Program-made: the position numbers and the translations under genes
The notes under the pieces: generated by a model
The model's database searches: none
Seen by the model: only the letters and a program-made list of their open reading frames with translations
What the model was told of the DNA's origin: nothing
From: Quadrisphaera sp. RL12-1S
GTDB taxonomy: Bacteria > Actinomycetota > Actinomycetes > Actinomycetales > Quadrisphaeraceae
Assembly (NCBI RefSeq): GCF_014270065.1
Contig: NZ_JACNME010000003.1
Span: forward strand, 434,001 to 498,000
Direction: 5' to 3'
Length of the DNA stretch: 64,000 nt
Part shown: positions 41,574-50,376 of the stretch, piece by piece
Layout: the number at the start of each line of letters is the position of its first letter
How positions within the stretch are numbered: the first letter of the stretch is position 1

Positions 41574-42799
41574 CTGCTGCTCCTCCGTGAGCGACGCCCC
41601 CCGGCGCACTCGTCGTACACGGCTTCCAACTGGCGGGCGATGGGTGCGGCGGCGAAGTCGGCGCTGCGCCGGGCGGCCGCACCTCCCAGCGCGGCCCTCA
41701 GGTCCCGGTCGTGGCGCAGGCGCCGCAGGGCTCCCGCCAGCGAGCTCACGTCCCGCGGCGTGAAGAGCAGGCCGTCCACGCCGTCCGTGACGATCTCGGC
41801 GGGACCACCCTCCCGGGAGGCGACCACCGCGAGGCCGGCCGCCATCCCCTCCACCACGACCTGGCCGAAGGGCTCGGGGATGACCGAAGCGTGCACCAGG
41901 ACGTCCAGCTCCGCCAGAGCCCCCGGCACATCCCGCACGAAGCCGGCGAAGCGCACGCGCCCGGCCAGGCCCAGCTCGTCAGCCAGATCGTGCAGGGACC
42001 GGGCGTACTCGTCCTCGCCGAACAGCGCCGAGCCCAGCACGACGCCGCGCACGGCCGGGTCCTGCCCGAACGCCTCGGCGAACGCCCGCAGGAAGAGGTC
42101 CTGCCCCTTCCAGGGGGACAGGCGCCCGACCATGCCGACCACGAGCTCCGGCGCCGGCTCGCCGGTGGCAGCGGTGGCAGCGGTGGCAGCGCGCAGGCGG
42201 CGCTGCTCGAGCACCACGGAGAACGCCTCGAGGTCGACCGGGTTGGCCAGCACGGGCGAGGTGCTGCGCGGCGTGCGCGCACCCGGCAGGGAGGCCAGCG
42301 TGGAGCGGGAGTTGGCCACCACCAGCCGCGGCAGCCAGCGCGCGGCGGCGCGGACCACCGCGACGGCGGCGGCGGGCATGAACTCGGGGGCGGTGCGGTC
42401 GTGGGCGTGCCAGAGGTGGGGACGGCGGGCCAGGCGCGCGGCCACCCCGCCGTAGAGGTGGGCCTTGTTCGAGCTGGTGTGCACCACGTCCACGCCGAGG
42501 CGGCGCAGGTGGCGCGAGAGCACCACCACGTGCACCAGCACGCCCAGCGCCGCTCGCAGCGGCAGCCGCCGCGCGTCGAGCGCGTCACGCCGGAGGTCGC
42601 CGCTGGCGCGCGCCAGGGGCACCACCTCGACCTGGAGGCCCGCGCCGCGCGCCTGCTCCACCAGCGGCCCGTCCTCCCCGAGGACGAGCACCACGCGGGC
42701 CGCCTCGACGCTGGGGAGGAGCCGCAGCAGGGACAGCTCGGCGCCGGACAGCGCCGCGCTGTGCGTGAGCACGGCGACGTTCAGCCGCTGGTAGGTCAC
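41570..42799 (-). CDS. Glycosyltransferase family 4 (module A, copy 1)
   Basis: This 409-residue GT-B glycosyltransferase is the first gene of module A. The acceptor domain starts NVAVLTHSAALSGAELSLLR, with WHAHDRTAPEF. The donor domain has VGMVGRLSPWKGQDLFLRAF and the PEPFGQVVVEGMAAGLAVVA catalytic motif. The GTG start faces the divergent secreted glycosidase gene. A TAGCCT -10-like box lies about 35 bases upstream on the minus strand. The sugar specificity cannot be read. Confidence 0.9.
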   Translation of the reverse strand: MTYQRLNVAVLTHSAALSGAELSLLRLLPSVEAARVVLVLGEDGPLVEQARGAGLQVEVVPLARASGDLRRDALDARRLPLRAALGVLVHVVVLSRHLRRLGVDVVHTSSNKAHLYGGVAARLARRPHLWHAHDRTAPEFMPAAAVAVVRAAARWLPRLVVANSRSTLASLPGARTPRSTSPVLANPVDLEAFSVVLEQRRLRAATAATAATGEPAPELVVGMVGRLSPWKGQDLFLRAFAEAFGQDPAVRGVVLGSALFGEDEYARSLHDLADELGLAGRVRFAGFVRDVPGALAELDVLVHASVIPEPFGQVVVEGMAAGLAVVASREGGPAEIVTDGVDGLLFTPRDVSSLAGALRRLRHDRDLRAALGGAAARRSADFAAAPIARQLEAVYDECAGGRRSRRSSR

Positions 42800-43101
42800 C
42801 CGGCCCCCCCTGGGTCGTCCCTCGTCGCCGTGAGGCTATCCGGGTGAACGGGTGCCGGATGACCCGTGATCACGACGGGCGGGTCGCGCGGGGGCCTGAG
42901 CGCGACTCCCCTCACCCGCACGAGTGACCCCGCTCGGCGCAGCGCTGGACCCACGGTGTCCGGGTGCTGACGCCGCGTAACGACCGGTCCACCTCCACCG
43001 TCCCACTTCGGGCAGATCGCCCTCGCCCCGGCGGTGGGTCGCCTAGCCTGGCGGGTGCTGGCACTGGTAGGGGGGCCGGCCAGCGACCACCGGGAGGCGC
43101 A
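42800..43101. other. Divergent intergenic region
   Basis: This 302-bp space separates module A (-) from the secreted glycosidase (+). TAGCCT-type -10 candidates face both ways (about 42833-42838 minus; 43044-43049 plus). GGGAGG precedes the plus-strand GTG by 4 bases. I see no ORF, operator palindrome or terminator. Confidence 0.4.
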
Positions 43102-45489
43102 GTGCGCGCTCGCACGACGACCGCTGCGCTCAGCGCGCTGGTCGCCCTCGCTGCGGGGTCCCTCGGCGTGGTGCTCGACAGCCGCTCGGCGGCCCCGGGA
43201 CCGTCCGCGCCCGCCACCACCTCCGCCGTCACGGCCGCGGCGGACGCCTCGGTGCCGGTCGAGACCACCCCCGCCGCCGACTTCGTGGACTCGGTGGGCG
43301 TCAACGCGCACTGGCACTTCACCGACACCCCGTACGTGGCGCAGTACGCCCGCGTGAAGCAGATGATCGTGGACGCCGGCATCACGCGCGTGCGGGGAGA
43401 CGCCGACCGCGCCGCGGACCTGTTCGCCTCCGGTGTGCGCACCACGGCCGTCATCGACGTCGCCGGGGGCCCCGACCCCGCCCGCCAGGTGGCGGCGCTG
43501 GCACCTGCCGCGGCCAGCGGCGCCGTCACGGCGGTGGAGGGTCCCAACGAGGGGGACCTGTTCTGGACCAAGAACGGGACCACGTACCGCGGCCAGCCGT
43601 TCCCCGCCGGCGTGGTCGCCTGGCAGAAGGACCTCTACGCCGCGGTGCAGGCCCTGCCCGCCGCCGGGCGCCCCGACGTCATCGCCCCCAGCCTGGGTGG
43701 CACCTACTGGGACGGCTCCCAGCCCTACGGCACGGGCACCTTCACGGGCTCGGCCGACTACGGCAGCTTCCACCCCTACCCGGGGCCCAACACGCACACG
43801 GCCCCCACGCCGTACGCGGGGCTCGACAGGTACTACTGGCAGTCGGACTTCCCGTCGATCGCCCTGGACAGGTACCCGTGGAACTTCGTCAACAACCGGC
43901 CGCCCTACGGCGACATGCCGATGGTCGCCACCGAGACCGGCTACTCGACGTACCGCTTCGGGCCGTCCGAGGTGGTCCAGGGCCGCTACACGCCGCGCCT
44001 GTTCCTCGAGGACTACCGCCTCGGCATCCCGCAGACGTACGCCTACGAGTTCCTGGACAAGTACTCCGACCCGGGCGGTGGTGAGCGCGAGGCCCACTTC
44101 GGGCTGGTGCGCCACGACCTGACGCCCAAACCCGCCTACTACGCCGTGCAGTCGCTCCTGCGGGTCATGGCCGACTCGGGCACCCCGGGCGCCGCGGGCG
44201 CCGCCGAGACGCCGGAGGCGCGCATCGCGGTGACGCCGCCCGCCGGGTACGACCCGGCGCAGCTGCACCACGTGGCGGTGCGCAAGAGCGACGGCACCCT
44301 CGTGGTCGCGCTGTGGCACGAGGTGACCGCGGACGACGCCAGCGGGCCGAGCAAGGACCCCCAGCAGCCGGTCCGGCAGGTCGAGCAGCCCCCGATGGAC
44401 GTCACGGTCACCCTGAGCAGCGGGGCTGACCGCGCGACGGTGCAGACGATCGACGACGCCGGCCACCTGCAGGACACCTCGGCCCGCCTCAGCGGCGGCT
44501 CGCTGGGCTTCTCGGTGCCCGACCGCGTCACCTTCCTCACCGTGCCCCCGAGCGGCGGGACCGACCCCGCCCCGGCGGTGCGGGTGGCCGGCGACGACCG
44601 CGTGGCCACGTCCGTGGCGGTCTCGCAGGACCAGGCCTCCGTGACCGGGACCGAGCGCGCCCCGGCGGCCGTGCTGGCCGTCAGCGACGACTTCCCCGAC
44701 GCCGTGGCCGGTGGTGCGCTGGCCCGGTCGGTGGGCGGGCCGCTGCTGCTGACGCCCCGGGGACAGCTGGACGACCGCGTGGCGCGCGAGCTGCAGCGCC
44801 GGGTCGACCCCGGCGGCACGGTGCACCTGGTGGGTGGTCAGAGCGCCCTCGGCGCGGGCGTCGCGGACGCGGTGGCGCGGCTGGGCCTGCAGGTGGACCG
44901 GGTGGCGGGCGCCGACCGCTACGCCACCGCGGCGGCGCTGCGCCGGGCGGTGGGGGCGCGTCCCAGCTGCGACCTGGTGCTCGCCAGCGGCACGGACTTC
45001 CCCGACGCGGCCTCCGCCGCCGGGCTGGTGACGCCCCAGCGGCCGCTGCTGCTGACCCGCGGGGCGCGCCTGCCGTCAGCCACCGGAGACGTCCTGCGCG
45101 AGTGCGCAGCCTCCGGCGGCGGCGCGGTGACCGCCGTGGGCGGCCCCGCGGCGTCCGCCCTGGAGTCGGCCGGGGCGCTCCCGGGGGTCACCGTCCGGGT
45201 GCTGCGGGGCGCGGACCGCTACGCCACGGCCGCGAAGGTGCTCGCCACCGCCGGCTGCGCGGGGGGCTCCTCGCGCCTGGTGCTCACCAGCGGCGAGGCG
45301 TTCCCCGACGCCGCCGTCGGCGCGACCTACGGGTGGCCGGTGCTGCTGACCCCCTCGCGGAGGATCCCGTCCGACGTCCTCACGGGCCTGTCGAGCTGCG
45401 GTGGCGTGAGCCGGCTCACAGTGGTCGGGGGTTCGTCCGCCGTCACGAGGGCCGTCGTGGTGGATGCTGTGGGAGCCCTCGCGCGCTGA
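43102..45489 (+). CDS. Secreted glycoside hydrolase with three cell-wall-binding repeat 2 (CWB2) units
   Basis: This 795-residue exported protein has a signal peptide (~1-25, TTTAALSALVALAAGSLG) and a (beta/alpha)8 glycosidase-like domain (~50-360). Candidate acid/base Glu lies in VEGPNEGDLF (~150) and candidate nucleophile Glu in VATETGYS (~277), the clan GH-A pattern. A beta-sandwich-like region (~370-490) is followed by three CWB2 units (~495-795), recognisable by [30 protein letters not shown] and VVGGSSAV. CWB2 attaches proteins to wall polymers. Its location in the polysaccharide locus suggests trimming or release of the polymer; the substrate is unknown. Confidence 0.88.
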   Translation: MRARTTTAALSALVALAAGSLGVVLDSRSAAPGPSAPATTSAVTAAADASVPVETTPAADFVDSVGVNAHWHFTDTPYVAQYARVKQMIVDAGITRVRGDADRAADLFASGVRTTAVIDVAGGPDPARQVAALAPAAASGAVTAVEGPNEGDLFWTKNGTTYRGQPFPAGVVAWQKDLYAAVQALPAAGRPDVIAPSLGGTYWDGSQPYGTGTFTGSADYGSFHPYPGPNTHTAPTPYAGLDRYYWQSDFPSIALDRYPWNFVNNRPPYGDMPMVATETGYSTYRFGPSEVVQGRYTPRLFLEDYRLGIPQTYAYEFLDKYSDPGGGEREAHFGLVRHDLTPKPAYYAVQSLLRVMADSGTPGAAGAAETPEARIAVTPPAGYDPAQLHHVAVRKSDGTLVVALWHEVTADDASGPSKDPQQPVRQVEQPPMDVTVTLSSGADRATVQTIDDAGHLQDTSARLSGGSLGFSVPDRVTFLTVPPSGGTDPAPAVRVAGDDRVATSVAVSQDQASVTGTERAPAAVLAVSDDFPDAVAGGALARSVGGPLLLTPRGQLDDRVARELQRRVDPGGTVHLVGGQSALGAGVADAVARLGLQVDRVAGADRYATAAALRRAVGARPSCDLVLASGTDFPDAASAAGLVTPQRPLLLTRGARLPSATGDVLRECAASGGGAVTAVGGPAASALESAGALPGVTVRVLRGADRYATAAKVLATAGCAGGSSRLVLTSGEAFPDAAVGATYGWPVLLTPSRRIPSDVLTGLSSCGGVSRLTVVGGSSAVTRAVVVDAVGALAR

Positions 45490-45520
45490 CGCGCTCCCAC
45501 CCGACCCGCCGGAGGTGCGC

Positions 45521-46684
45521 GTGCTGCGCGTTGCTGCCCTGCTGAGCTGCGACACCTTCGAGGACTTCTACGAGGACGGGCTCGGCTGGACCCGCGAGGA
45601 CTACCTCGCGCGCTACCGCAACGACTGGGCCTGGGAGTACGCGCGCCAGCTGCGCGAGCAGGGCGTGGAGCTGCTGCTGTACGCGGCCACCCGCGGCCGT
45701 CCCGCCGCGGTGACCACCGAGGACGGCTTCCGGGTGCGCTTCGTGCGCGCGCGGCCGGGGTGGGTGCGGGTCAACCGCGCTCTCGGGCCGGTCATCCGGA
45801 CCGCGCCGCTGCGCTGGGCGTCCGAGGCCGGCTGGGGGCTGGCGGTGCGCCGAGACCTGCTCCGCCTGCTGGCGGAGGACGACGTCGACGTGCTCTACCT
45901 CCAGGAGTACTGGACGGGGCGGTTCGACGTGCTCAGCCGCCTCCCCCTGCCCGTGGTGGGCGCGGACCACGGCGGCACCGCGCACCACCAGCTGACGCTG
46001 CTCAAGCGGCGCTCGTTCCGGCGCGCGGCCGCCCTGACCTCGCAGACGGCGCAGGAGGTGGCGAGCGCGGCGCGCTTCGGCGCCCGGCCGGTGCTGCTCG
46101 CCAACGGCGTGGACACCGCCTTCTTCTCCCCCGGCCCCGGGGGCGCGCAGGCCCCGCGGGAGCGCCGGCTGCTGCACGTGGCCCGCCTGGTGGACCACCA
46201 CAAGCGGACGACGACGGTGGTGCGCGCGCTCGCCCACCTGCCCGGCTGGCACCTCGACGTGGTGGGCAGCGGCCCGGACGAGCAGCTCGTGCGCGACGTC
46301 GTGCGGGCCGAGGGACTGGAAGGCCGCGTGGTGCTGCACGGCTTCGTCACCGACCGCGAGCGCCTGCGCGACCTGCACCGGGGGGCCGCCGCCCTGGTGC
46401 AGCCCTCCAGCCACGAGGCGCGGCTGCTGGCGGCGCTGGAGGCCATGGCGTGCGGGACCCCGTGCGTGCTCTCCGACATCCCCGTCTTCCGCGACCTGGT
46501 CGACGACGGCGTGGACGGCGCCCTGTGCACCGAGGCCACGCCGGAGGGGGTGGCCGCGGCGGTCCGCCGGGTCGAGCAGGGGGGCGCCGCGGTCCGCTCG
46601 GCGGCGCTGGCGCGGGTGCGGGGCAGCGCCTCGTGGTCGGCGGTGGCGCCGCAGCTGGCCGACCTGCTGCGGAGCGTCGCGTGA
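45521..46684 (+). CDS. Glycosyltransferase family 4
   Basis: This 387-residue GT-B glycosyltransferase has an unusual N-terminus (ALLSCDTFEDFYEDGLGWTR) and VGADHGGTAHHQ in the acceptor half. The donor half has LLHVARLVDHHKRTTTVVRAL and SSHEARLLAALEAMACGTPCV. In the EX7E region Glu is kept (HEARLLAALEA), although the preceding Gly/Phe residues differ from the usual EGFGL. GTG 45521 has GGAGG 5 bases upstream. It overlaps the flippase gene by 4 bases, so the two are coupled. Confidence 0.85.
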   Translation: MLRVAALLSCDTFEDFYEDGLGWTREDYLARYRNDWAWEYARQLREQGVELLLYAATRGRPAAVTTEDGFRVRFVRARPGWVRVNRALGPVIRTAPLRWASEAGWGLAVRRDLLRLLAEDDVDVLYLQEYWTGRFDVLSRLPLPVVGADHGGTAHHQLTLLKRRSFRRAAALTSQTAQEVASAARFGARPVLLANGVDTAFFSPGPGGAQAPRERRLLHVARLVDHHKRTTTVVRALAHLPGWHLDVVGSGPDEQLVRDVVRAEGLEGRVVLHGFVTDRERLRDLHRGAAALVQPSSHEARLLAALEAMACGTPCVLSDIPVFRDLVDDGVDGALCTEATPEGVAAAVRRVEQGGAAVRSAALARVRGSASWSAVAPQLADLLRSVA

Positions 46685-48093
46685 GCGGCGCCCGCCCCGT
46701 GGGCGACGTCCCCTCGGTCCCGCCGCCCGACCCGGTCCCCGTCGAGGGGGCGGAGGACGTGGAGGGGGCGGAGGAGGTCGCGGCGCGGCCGGGCCCCCGG
46801 GCCCGTGGGTCCGCGCACGCCGTCATCACGACCATCCTCGCCAACTTCGCGCTGCCGGCGTCGGCGATCATCACCGCGCCGATCCTCGCGCGGGCGCTGG
46901 GCCCTGACGACCGCGGCGTGCTGGTGGCGGTCTGCGCGCCGGTGAACCTCGCGGTGCTGCTGCTGGCCGCCGGCCAGTGGGACGCCAGCTCCTTCTTCGG
47001 CGCCGACCGCTCGCGCACGACGCGCGCGGTCCTGCTGCGCTCGGGGGCCATCAGCGCCGCCGCCGCCGTGGTGGGCGTGGTCGGGCTGCTGCTGCTCGGC
47101 CCGGTGCTGCTGCGCCAGCACCCCGGCACGATGGCGCTGTACACGGGGCTGGTGCTGCTGCTGCTCGTGTACATGCCGGCCAACACGGTGCGCGGGCTGG
47201 TCCTGGGGCGCGGTGACTTCGGCGCGCTGAACCTCGAGAAGTGGAGCGCCGTGGGCACCCGCCTGGTGCTCATCGTGGTGCTGGCCCTGACCGGCTCGCT
47301 CACCGTGGGCTCCGCGGCGTGGGTGACGCAGGGGACCGTCGCGCTAGCGGTGCTGGCGCTGCTGGTCTCGTTCCGGCGCGGCGGCCGCGGCCGCGCCGCA
47401 CCGGGGGCGCACCGGACCACCACGCTGCGCGAGGTGGCCAGCTACGGCAGCCGGGTGTGGGTGGGCGGCCTGAGCGTGGTGCTCATCTACCGCGCCGACC
47501 AGGTGATCATGACGCCGCTCACGGCGGCGGCCCAGCTGGGCTACTACTCGGTGGCCGTGGCGGTGGCCGAGGTGCCGACCGCCGCGTTCGCGGCGCTGCG
47601 CGACATCGCCTTCTCCCGCACCGCGAGCCGGTCCGCCGACGACTTCATCCCCCGCTCGTGCCGGCTGGCGGTGCTGCTGGGCATCCCGTGCGTGGCCGTC
47701 GCCGTCCTGGCGGCTCCGCTGCTGGTCCGCGTGGTCTTCGGCGCCGACTTCGGCCCGGCCGCGCCGATGATGCAGGTGCTGCTGGTGGCGTCGCTGCCGG
47801 CCGGCCTCGCGAGCGTGTGCGGGGCGGGGCTGAACGCCCTCGACCGCCCGGGCACGCTGAGCGCCGTGCAGGCCGGCGTCGCCGTCCTCAACGTGGCCCT
47901 GACGTTCGCGCTGGTTCCCTCGATGGGAGGCATGGGCGCGGCCGTCGCCACGCTGGTGGCGTTCGCGGTGCTCACCGGCGTGACGCTGGGCCTGTACTGC
48001 CGCCTGTCGCACCACCGCGTCGGTGAGCTGCTGGTGCCGCGCGCGGACGACGCGCGGGCGCTGGTGGCGCTGCTGCGCCGCGCCCCCGCCTGA
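46681..48093 (+). CDS. Polysaccharide flippase (Wzx/MOP superfamily)
   Basis: This 470-residue membrane protein has a ~35-residue acidic N-terminus and about 14 predicted helices, starting ITTILANFALPASAIITAPILARALGPDDRG, here cited only for its first-helix GPDDRG turn. This is typical of MATE-like oligosaccharide exporters. It should translocate lipid-linked repeat units across the membrane. It is the only flippase in the window and so may serve both polymerisation modules. The GTG start overlaps the glycosyltransferase stop (GTGA). Confidence 0.88.
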   Translation: MSGARPVGDVPSVPPPDPVPVEGAEDVEGAEEVAARPGPRARGSAHAVITTILANFALPASAIITAPILARALGPDDRGVLVAVCAPVNLAVLLLAAGQWDASSFFGADRSRTTRAVLLRSGAISAAAAVVGVVGLLLLGPVLLRQHPGTMALYTGLVLLLLVYMPANTVRGLVLGRGDFGALNLEKWSAVGTRLVLIVVLALTGSLTVGSAAWVTQGTVALAVLALLVSFRRGGRGRAAPGAHRTTTLREVASYGSRVWVGGLSVVLIYRADQVIMTPLTAAAQLGYYSVAVAVAEVPTAAFAALRDIAFSRTASRSADDFIPRSCRLAVLLGIPCVAVAVLAAPLLVRVVFGADFGPAAPMMQVLLVASLPAGLASVCGAGLNALDRPGTLSAVQAGVAVLNVALTFALVPSMGGMGAAVATLVAFAVLTGVTLGLYCRLSHHRVGELLVPRADDARALVALLRRAPA

Positions 48094-48117
48094 GACGGCC
48101 CGCGGGGGCGGCGGACC

Positions 48118-49086
48118 TCACATCTCGTGGCGGTGCGCTGACGGGTCGTAGAACCGGTGCCAGACGCGGTGCGCCAGAGCGATGGCCGGCTGCGGCAGGA
48201 CGCTGAGCACGAGCAGCACGGCGGTGCGCGGCCGCAGCGCCGCGCGGTCGGTGCGCACGGCGCGCACCAGGTCGCGGCGGGCGTCCGCCGTGCGCGACTT
48301 GCGCACGTACGCGCCGGCCCGGGCCACCAGGCAGCGCGCCAGCAGCTGGCGGCGGGCGCTCTCGTGGCGGGGGTCGGGGAAGGTGTAGCGGTCCCACACC
48401 GTGACGAGCGCGGTGCGGTGGGCGATCTCGTCCCCCACGATCTGCCCGGAGTGGATGCGGTAGCGCACCAGCGGGGACTCGACGTAGTGCACGCGCCACC
48501 CGGCGCGGGCGGCGTCGAGGAACATCGTGAGGTCCGCCGCGTCCACCTGCGGCCAGGGGCGGGTGTTGGCGGCCAGCGCCTCGCGGCGGAACACCGCCGC
48601 GGTGGGCAGGATCATCTGCTCGGCGCGGGTCAGCAGCGCCGCCACGGAGTCGGGCTGGGGGCCGGGCACGAGGTGGGAGGGGCGGCGGCCCAGCGGGCGG
48701 CCCTCCTCGTCGATCTCGAGGGCGCCGGTGATGACCACGCCCACGGTGGGGTCGGCGTCGAGCACCTGCACCGCGCTGCGCAGGTAGCCCGGGTCCCACC
48801 CGTCGTCGTCGTGCATGAAGGCGACGTGGTCGCCCGTGGAGGTGTCGATGGCGCGGCAGTGGTTGTCGGCCATGCCGAGGTTGCGCTCGTTGGCGGAGTA
48901 GCGCACGCGCGGGTCGGCGGCGGCCTCCACCGCGGGGCGCAGCGCGCCGCCGCTGTTGTCGGTGACCACCACCTCGAGGTCAGCCTCGGTCTGGGCGAGC
49001 ACGCTGTCGAGCGCCTCGCGCAGGTAGTGGCTGTCCCGGTGGGCCGGCATGCACACGCTGACCCTGGGACGTCCGCTGTCGGCCAC
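48118..49086 (-). CDS. Glycosyltransferase family 2
   Basis: This 322-residue GT-A enzyme begins VSVCMPAHRDSHYLREALDS, contains the VVVTDNSGG nucleotide-binding region and the metal-binding DxD as FMHDDDGWDPGYL. A C-terminal basic segment (~240-322) follows. It lacks obvious membrane helices, so it is cytosolic or peripheral. The GTG start has GAGGAG upstream. It is convergent with the flippase gene and separate from the next minus-strand pair. It resembles the GT2 at 51665 in overall plan. Confidence 0.88.
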   Translation of the reverse strand: MADSGRPRVSVCMPAHRDSHYLREALDSVLAQTEADLEVVVTDNSGGALRPAVEAAADPRVRYSANERNLGMADNHCRAIDTSTGDHVAFMHDDDGWDPGYLRSAVQVLDADPTVGVVITGALEIDEEGRPLGRRPSHLVPGPQPDSVAALLTRAEQMILPTAAVFRREALAANTRPWPQVDAADLTMFLDAARAGWRVHYVESPLVRYRIHSGQIVGDEIAHRTALVTVWDRYTFPDPRHESARRQLLARCLVARAGAYVRKSRTADARRDLVRAVRTDRAALRPRTAVLLVLSVLPQPAIALAHRVWHRFYDPSAHRHEM

Positions 49087-49260
49087 CGGTGGCTCCTCGA
49101 GGCGCGCGAGGTCCCCGTGCGCCCCCGCTGGTGCCGGTCATGAGACCACAGCGATCTTGAGCCCCCTGACGCGGGACTGCGCTGTTCGGGTGACCCCGCG
49201 GCGCTGCCCCGCGACGGCGCTCCCGCTCGGGGGACACCGGCCGCTCCCGCGCGGGGGACG

Positions 49261-50376
49261 TCAGCGGGTGCGGGTGCGGCCGCCGACGAGGTCGGCGTAG
49301 ACCGCCACCACGTCAGCCGCGTACCGCTCCATGCGCAGCCGGTCCAGGCCCTGCGCCCCGCGGCGCACCAGGGCGGCGGCCAGGCCCGGCTCGTGCAGCA
49401 CGCGGGCGATGCCGGCCCCCAGCGCGGCGGGGTCGCCCGGGGGCACCACCACCGCGGCGGCGCCGCCCTCCACCATCGTCAGGCTGCCGGGCAGGTCCGT
49501 GGTCACCACCGGCGCGCCGCAGTCGCGCGCCTCGGCGAGCACGAGCGCCGCCGGCTCGGAGCGGCTGGCCAGCACGAACGCGTCGGCGGCGGTCATCCAG
49601 CGCCGCGGGTCGGGGTCGAACCCCACCAGGTGCACCCGGTCGGCCAGCCCGGCCTCCGCCACGGCCGCCTCCAGCCCGGCGCGCTCCGGGCCGGCGCCCA
49701 CCACGTGGAGGTGGGCCGACGCGAGCGCGGGGGTGGTCTCGGGGCGGAACGCGGCGACGAGGTCGTACAGGCCCTTGTGGCGGTAGAGACCGCAGACGGT
49801 GACGACGGCGGGGCGCTGCACGGGAGCGGGCTCGGAGGCCGCGGCCCGGGCGCGCGAGCGGGCCCCGCCCAGCGGTCCCTGCTCCAGCACCAGGCTGCGC
49901 CGGGCCGGCAGCCACCGGCCCGGTACCCCGGCCCGCAGCGCGTCGCGGGCGCCCGCGCTGAAGAAGAGCACCCGGTCCACCAGCCACACCAGCTCCACGC
50001 CGCGCTTGGCCTCCAGGTGCACGGTGGTGGCGGTGGCGAACCGCGGCAGCAGCCGCACCCGGCCGAGCTGCTCCAGCAGCGCCGAGACCACGGCGCCGGT
50101 GAGGTTGTGGCTGTGCACCACCTGCGGGGACGTCGCCCGCACGTGTCCCGCCAGGGACCGCGCCAGGCGGAGCGCTCCGCGCGCGTCGCGGGGCTGGGGC
50201 GGCAGCTGCAGGTGCCGCACTCCGTGCGCGGCGAGCAGCGCCTCGTGCTCACCGCCGGAGCTGGCGACGGCCACCTCGTGCCCCAGCCCGGCCTGGGCGC
50301 AGGCGAGGTCCACCGTGACGTTGTTGATGCCGTTGCCCACGTCGCGCAGGTCGTTGAGCACGTGCAGGACCCTCAT
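49261..50376 (-). CDS. Glycosyltransferase family 4
   Basis: This 371-residue GT-B enzyme starts MRVLHVLNDLRDVGNGINNV, close to the module B gene at 58508 (MHVLHVTNDFQDNGTGITNM). The donor half has VTVCGLYRHKGLYDLVAAF and SRSEPAALVLAEARDCGAPVV in place of the usual EGFG motif. ATG 50376 overlaps the upstream glycosyltransferase stop (ATGA), so the two genes form an operon. A 174-bp gap separates it from the GT2 gene downstream. Confidence 0.88.
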   Translation of the reverse strand: MRVLHVLNDLRDVGNGINNVTVDLACAQAGLGHEVAVASSGGEHEALLAAHGVRHLQLPPQPRDARGALRLARSLAGHVRATSPQVVHSHNLTGAVVSALLEQLGRVRLLPRFATATTVHLEAKRGVELVWLVDRVLFFSAGARDALRAGVPGRWLPARRSLVLEQGPLGGARSRARAAASEPAPVQRPAVVTVCGLYRHKGLYDLVAAFRPETTPALASAHLHVVGAGPERAGLEAAVAEAGLADRVHLVGFDPDPRRWMTAADAFVLASRSEPAALVLAEARDCGAPVVTTDLPGSLTMVEGGAAAVVVPPGDPAALGAGIARVLHEPGLAAALVRRGAQGLDRLRMERYAADVVAVYADLVGGRTRTR

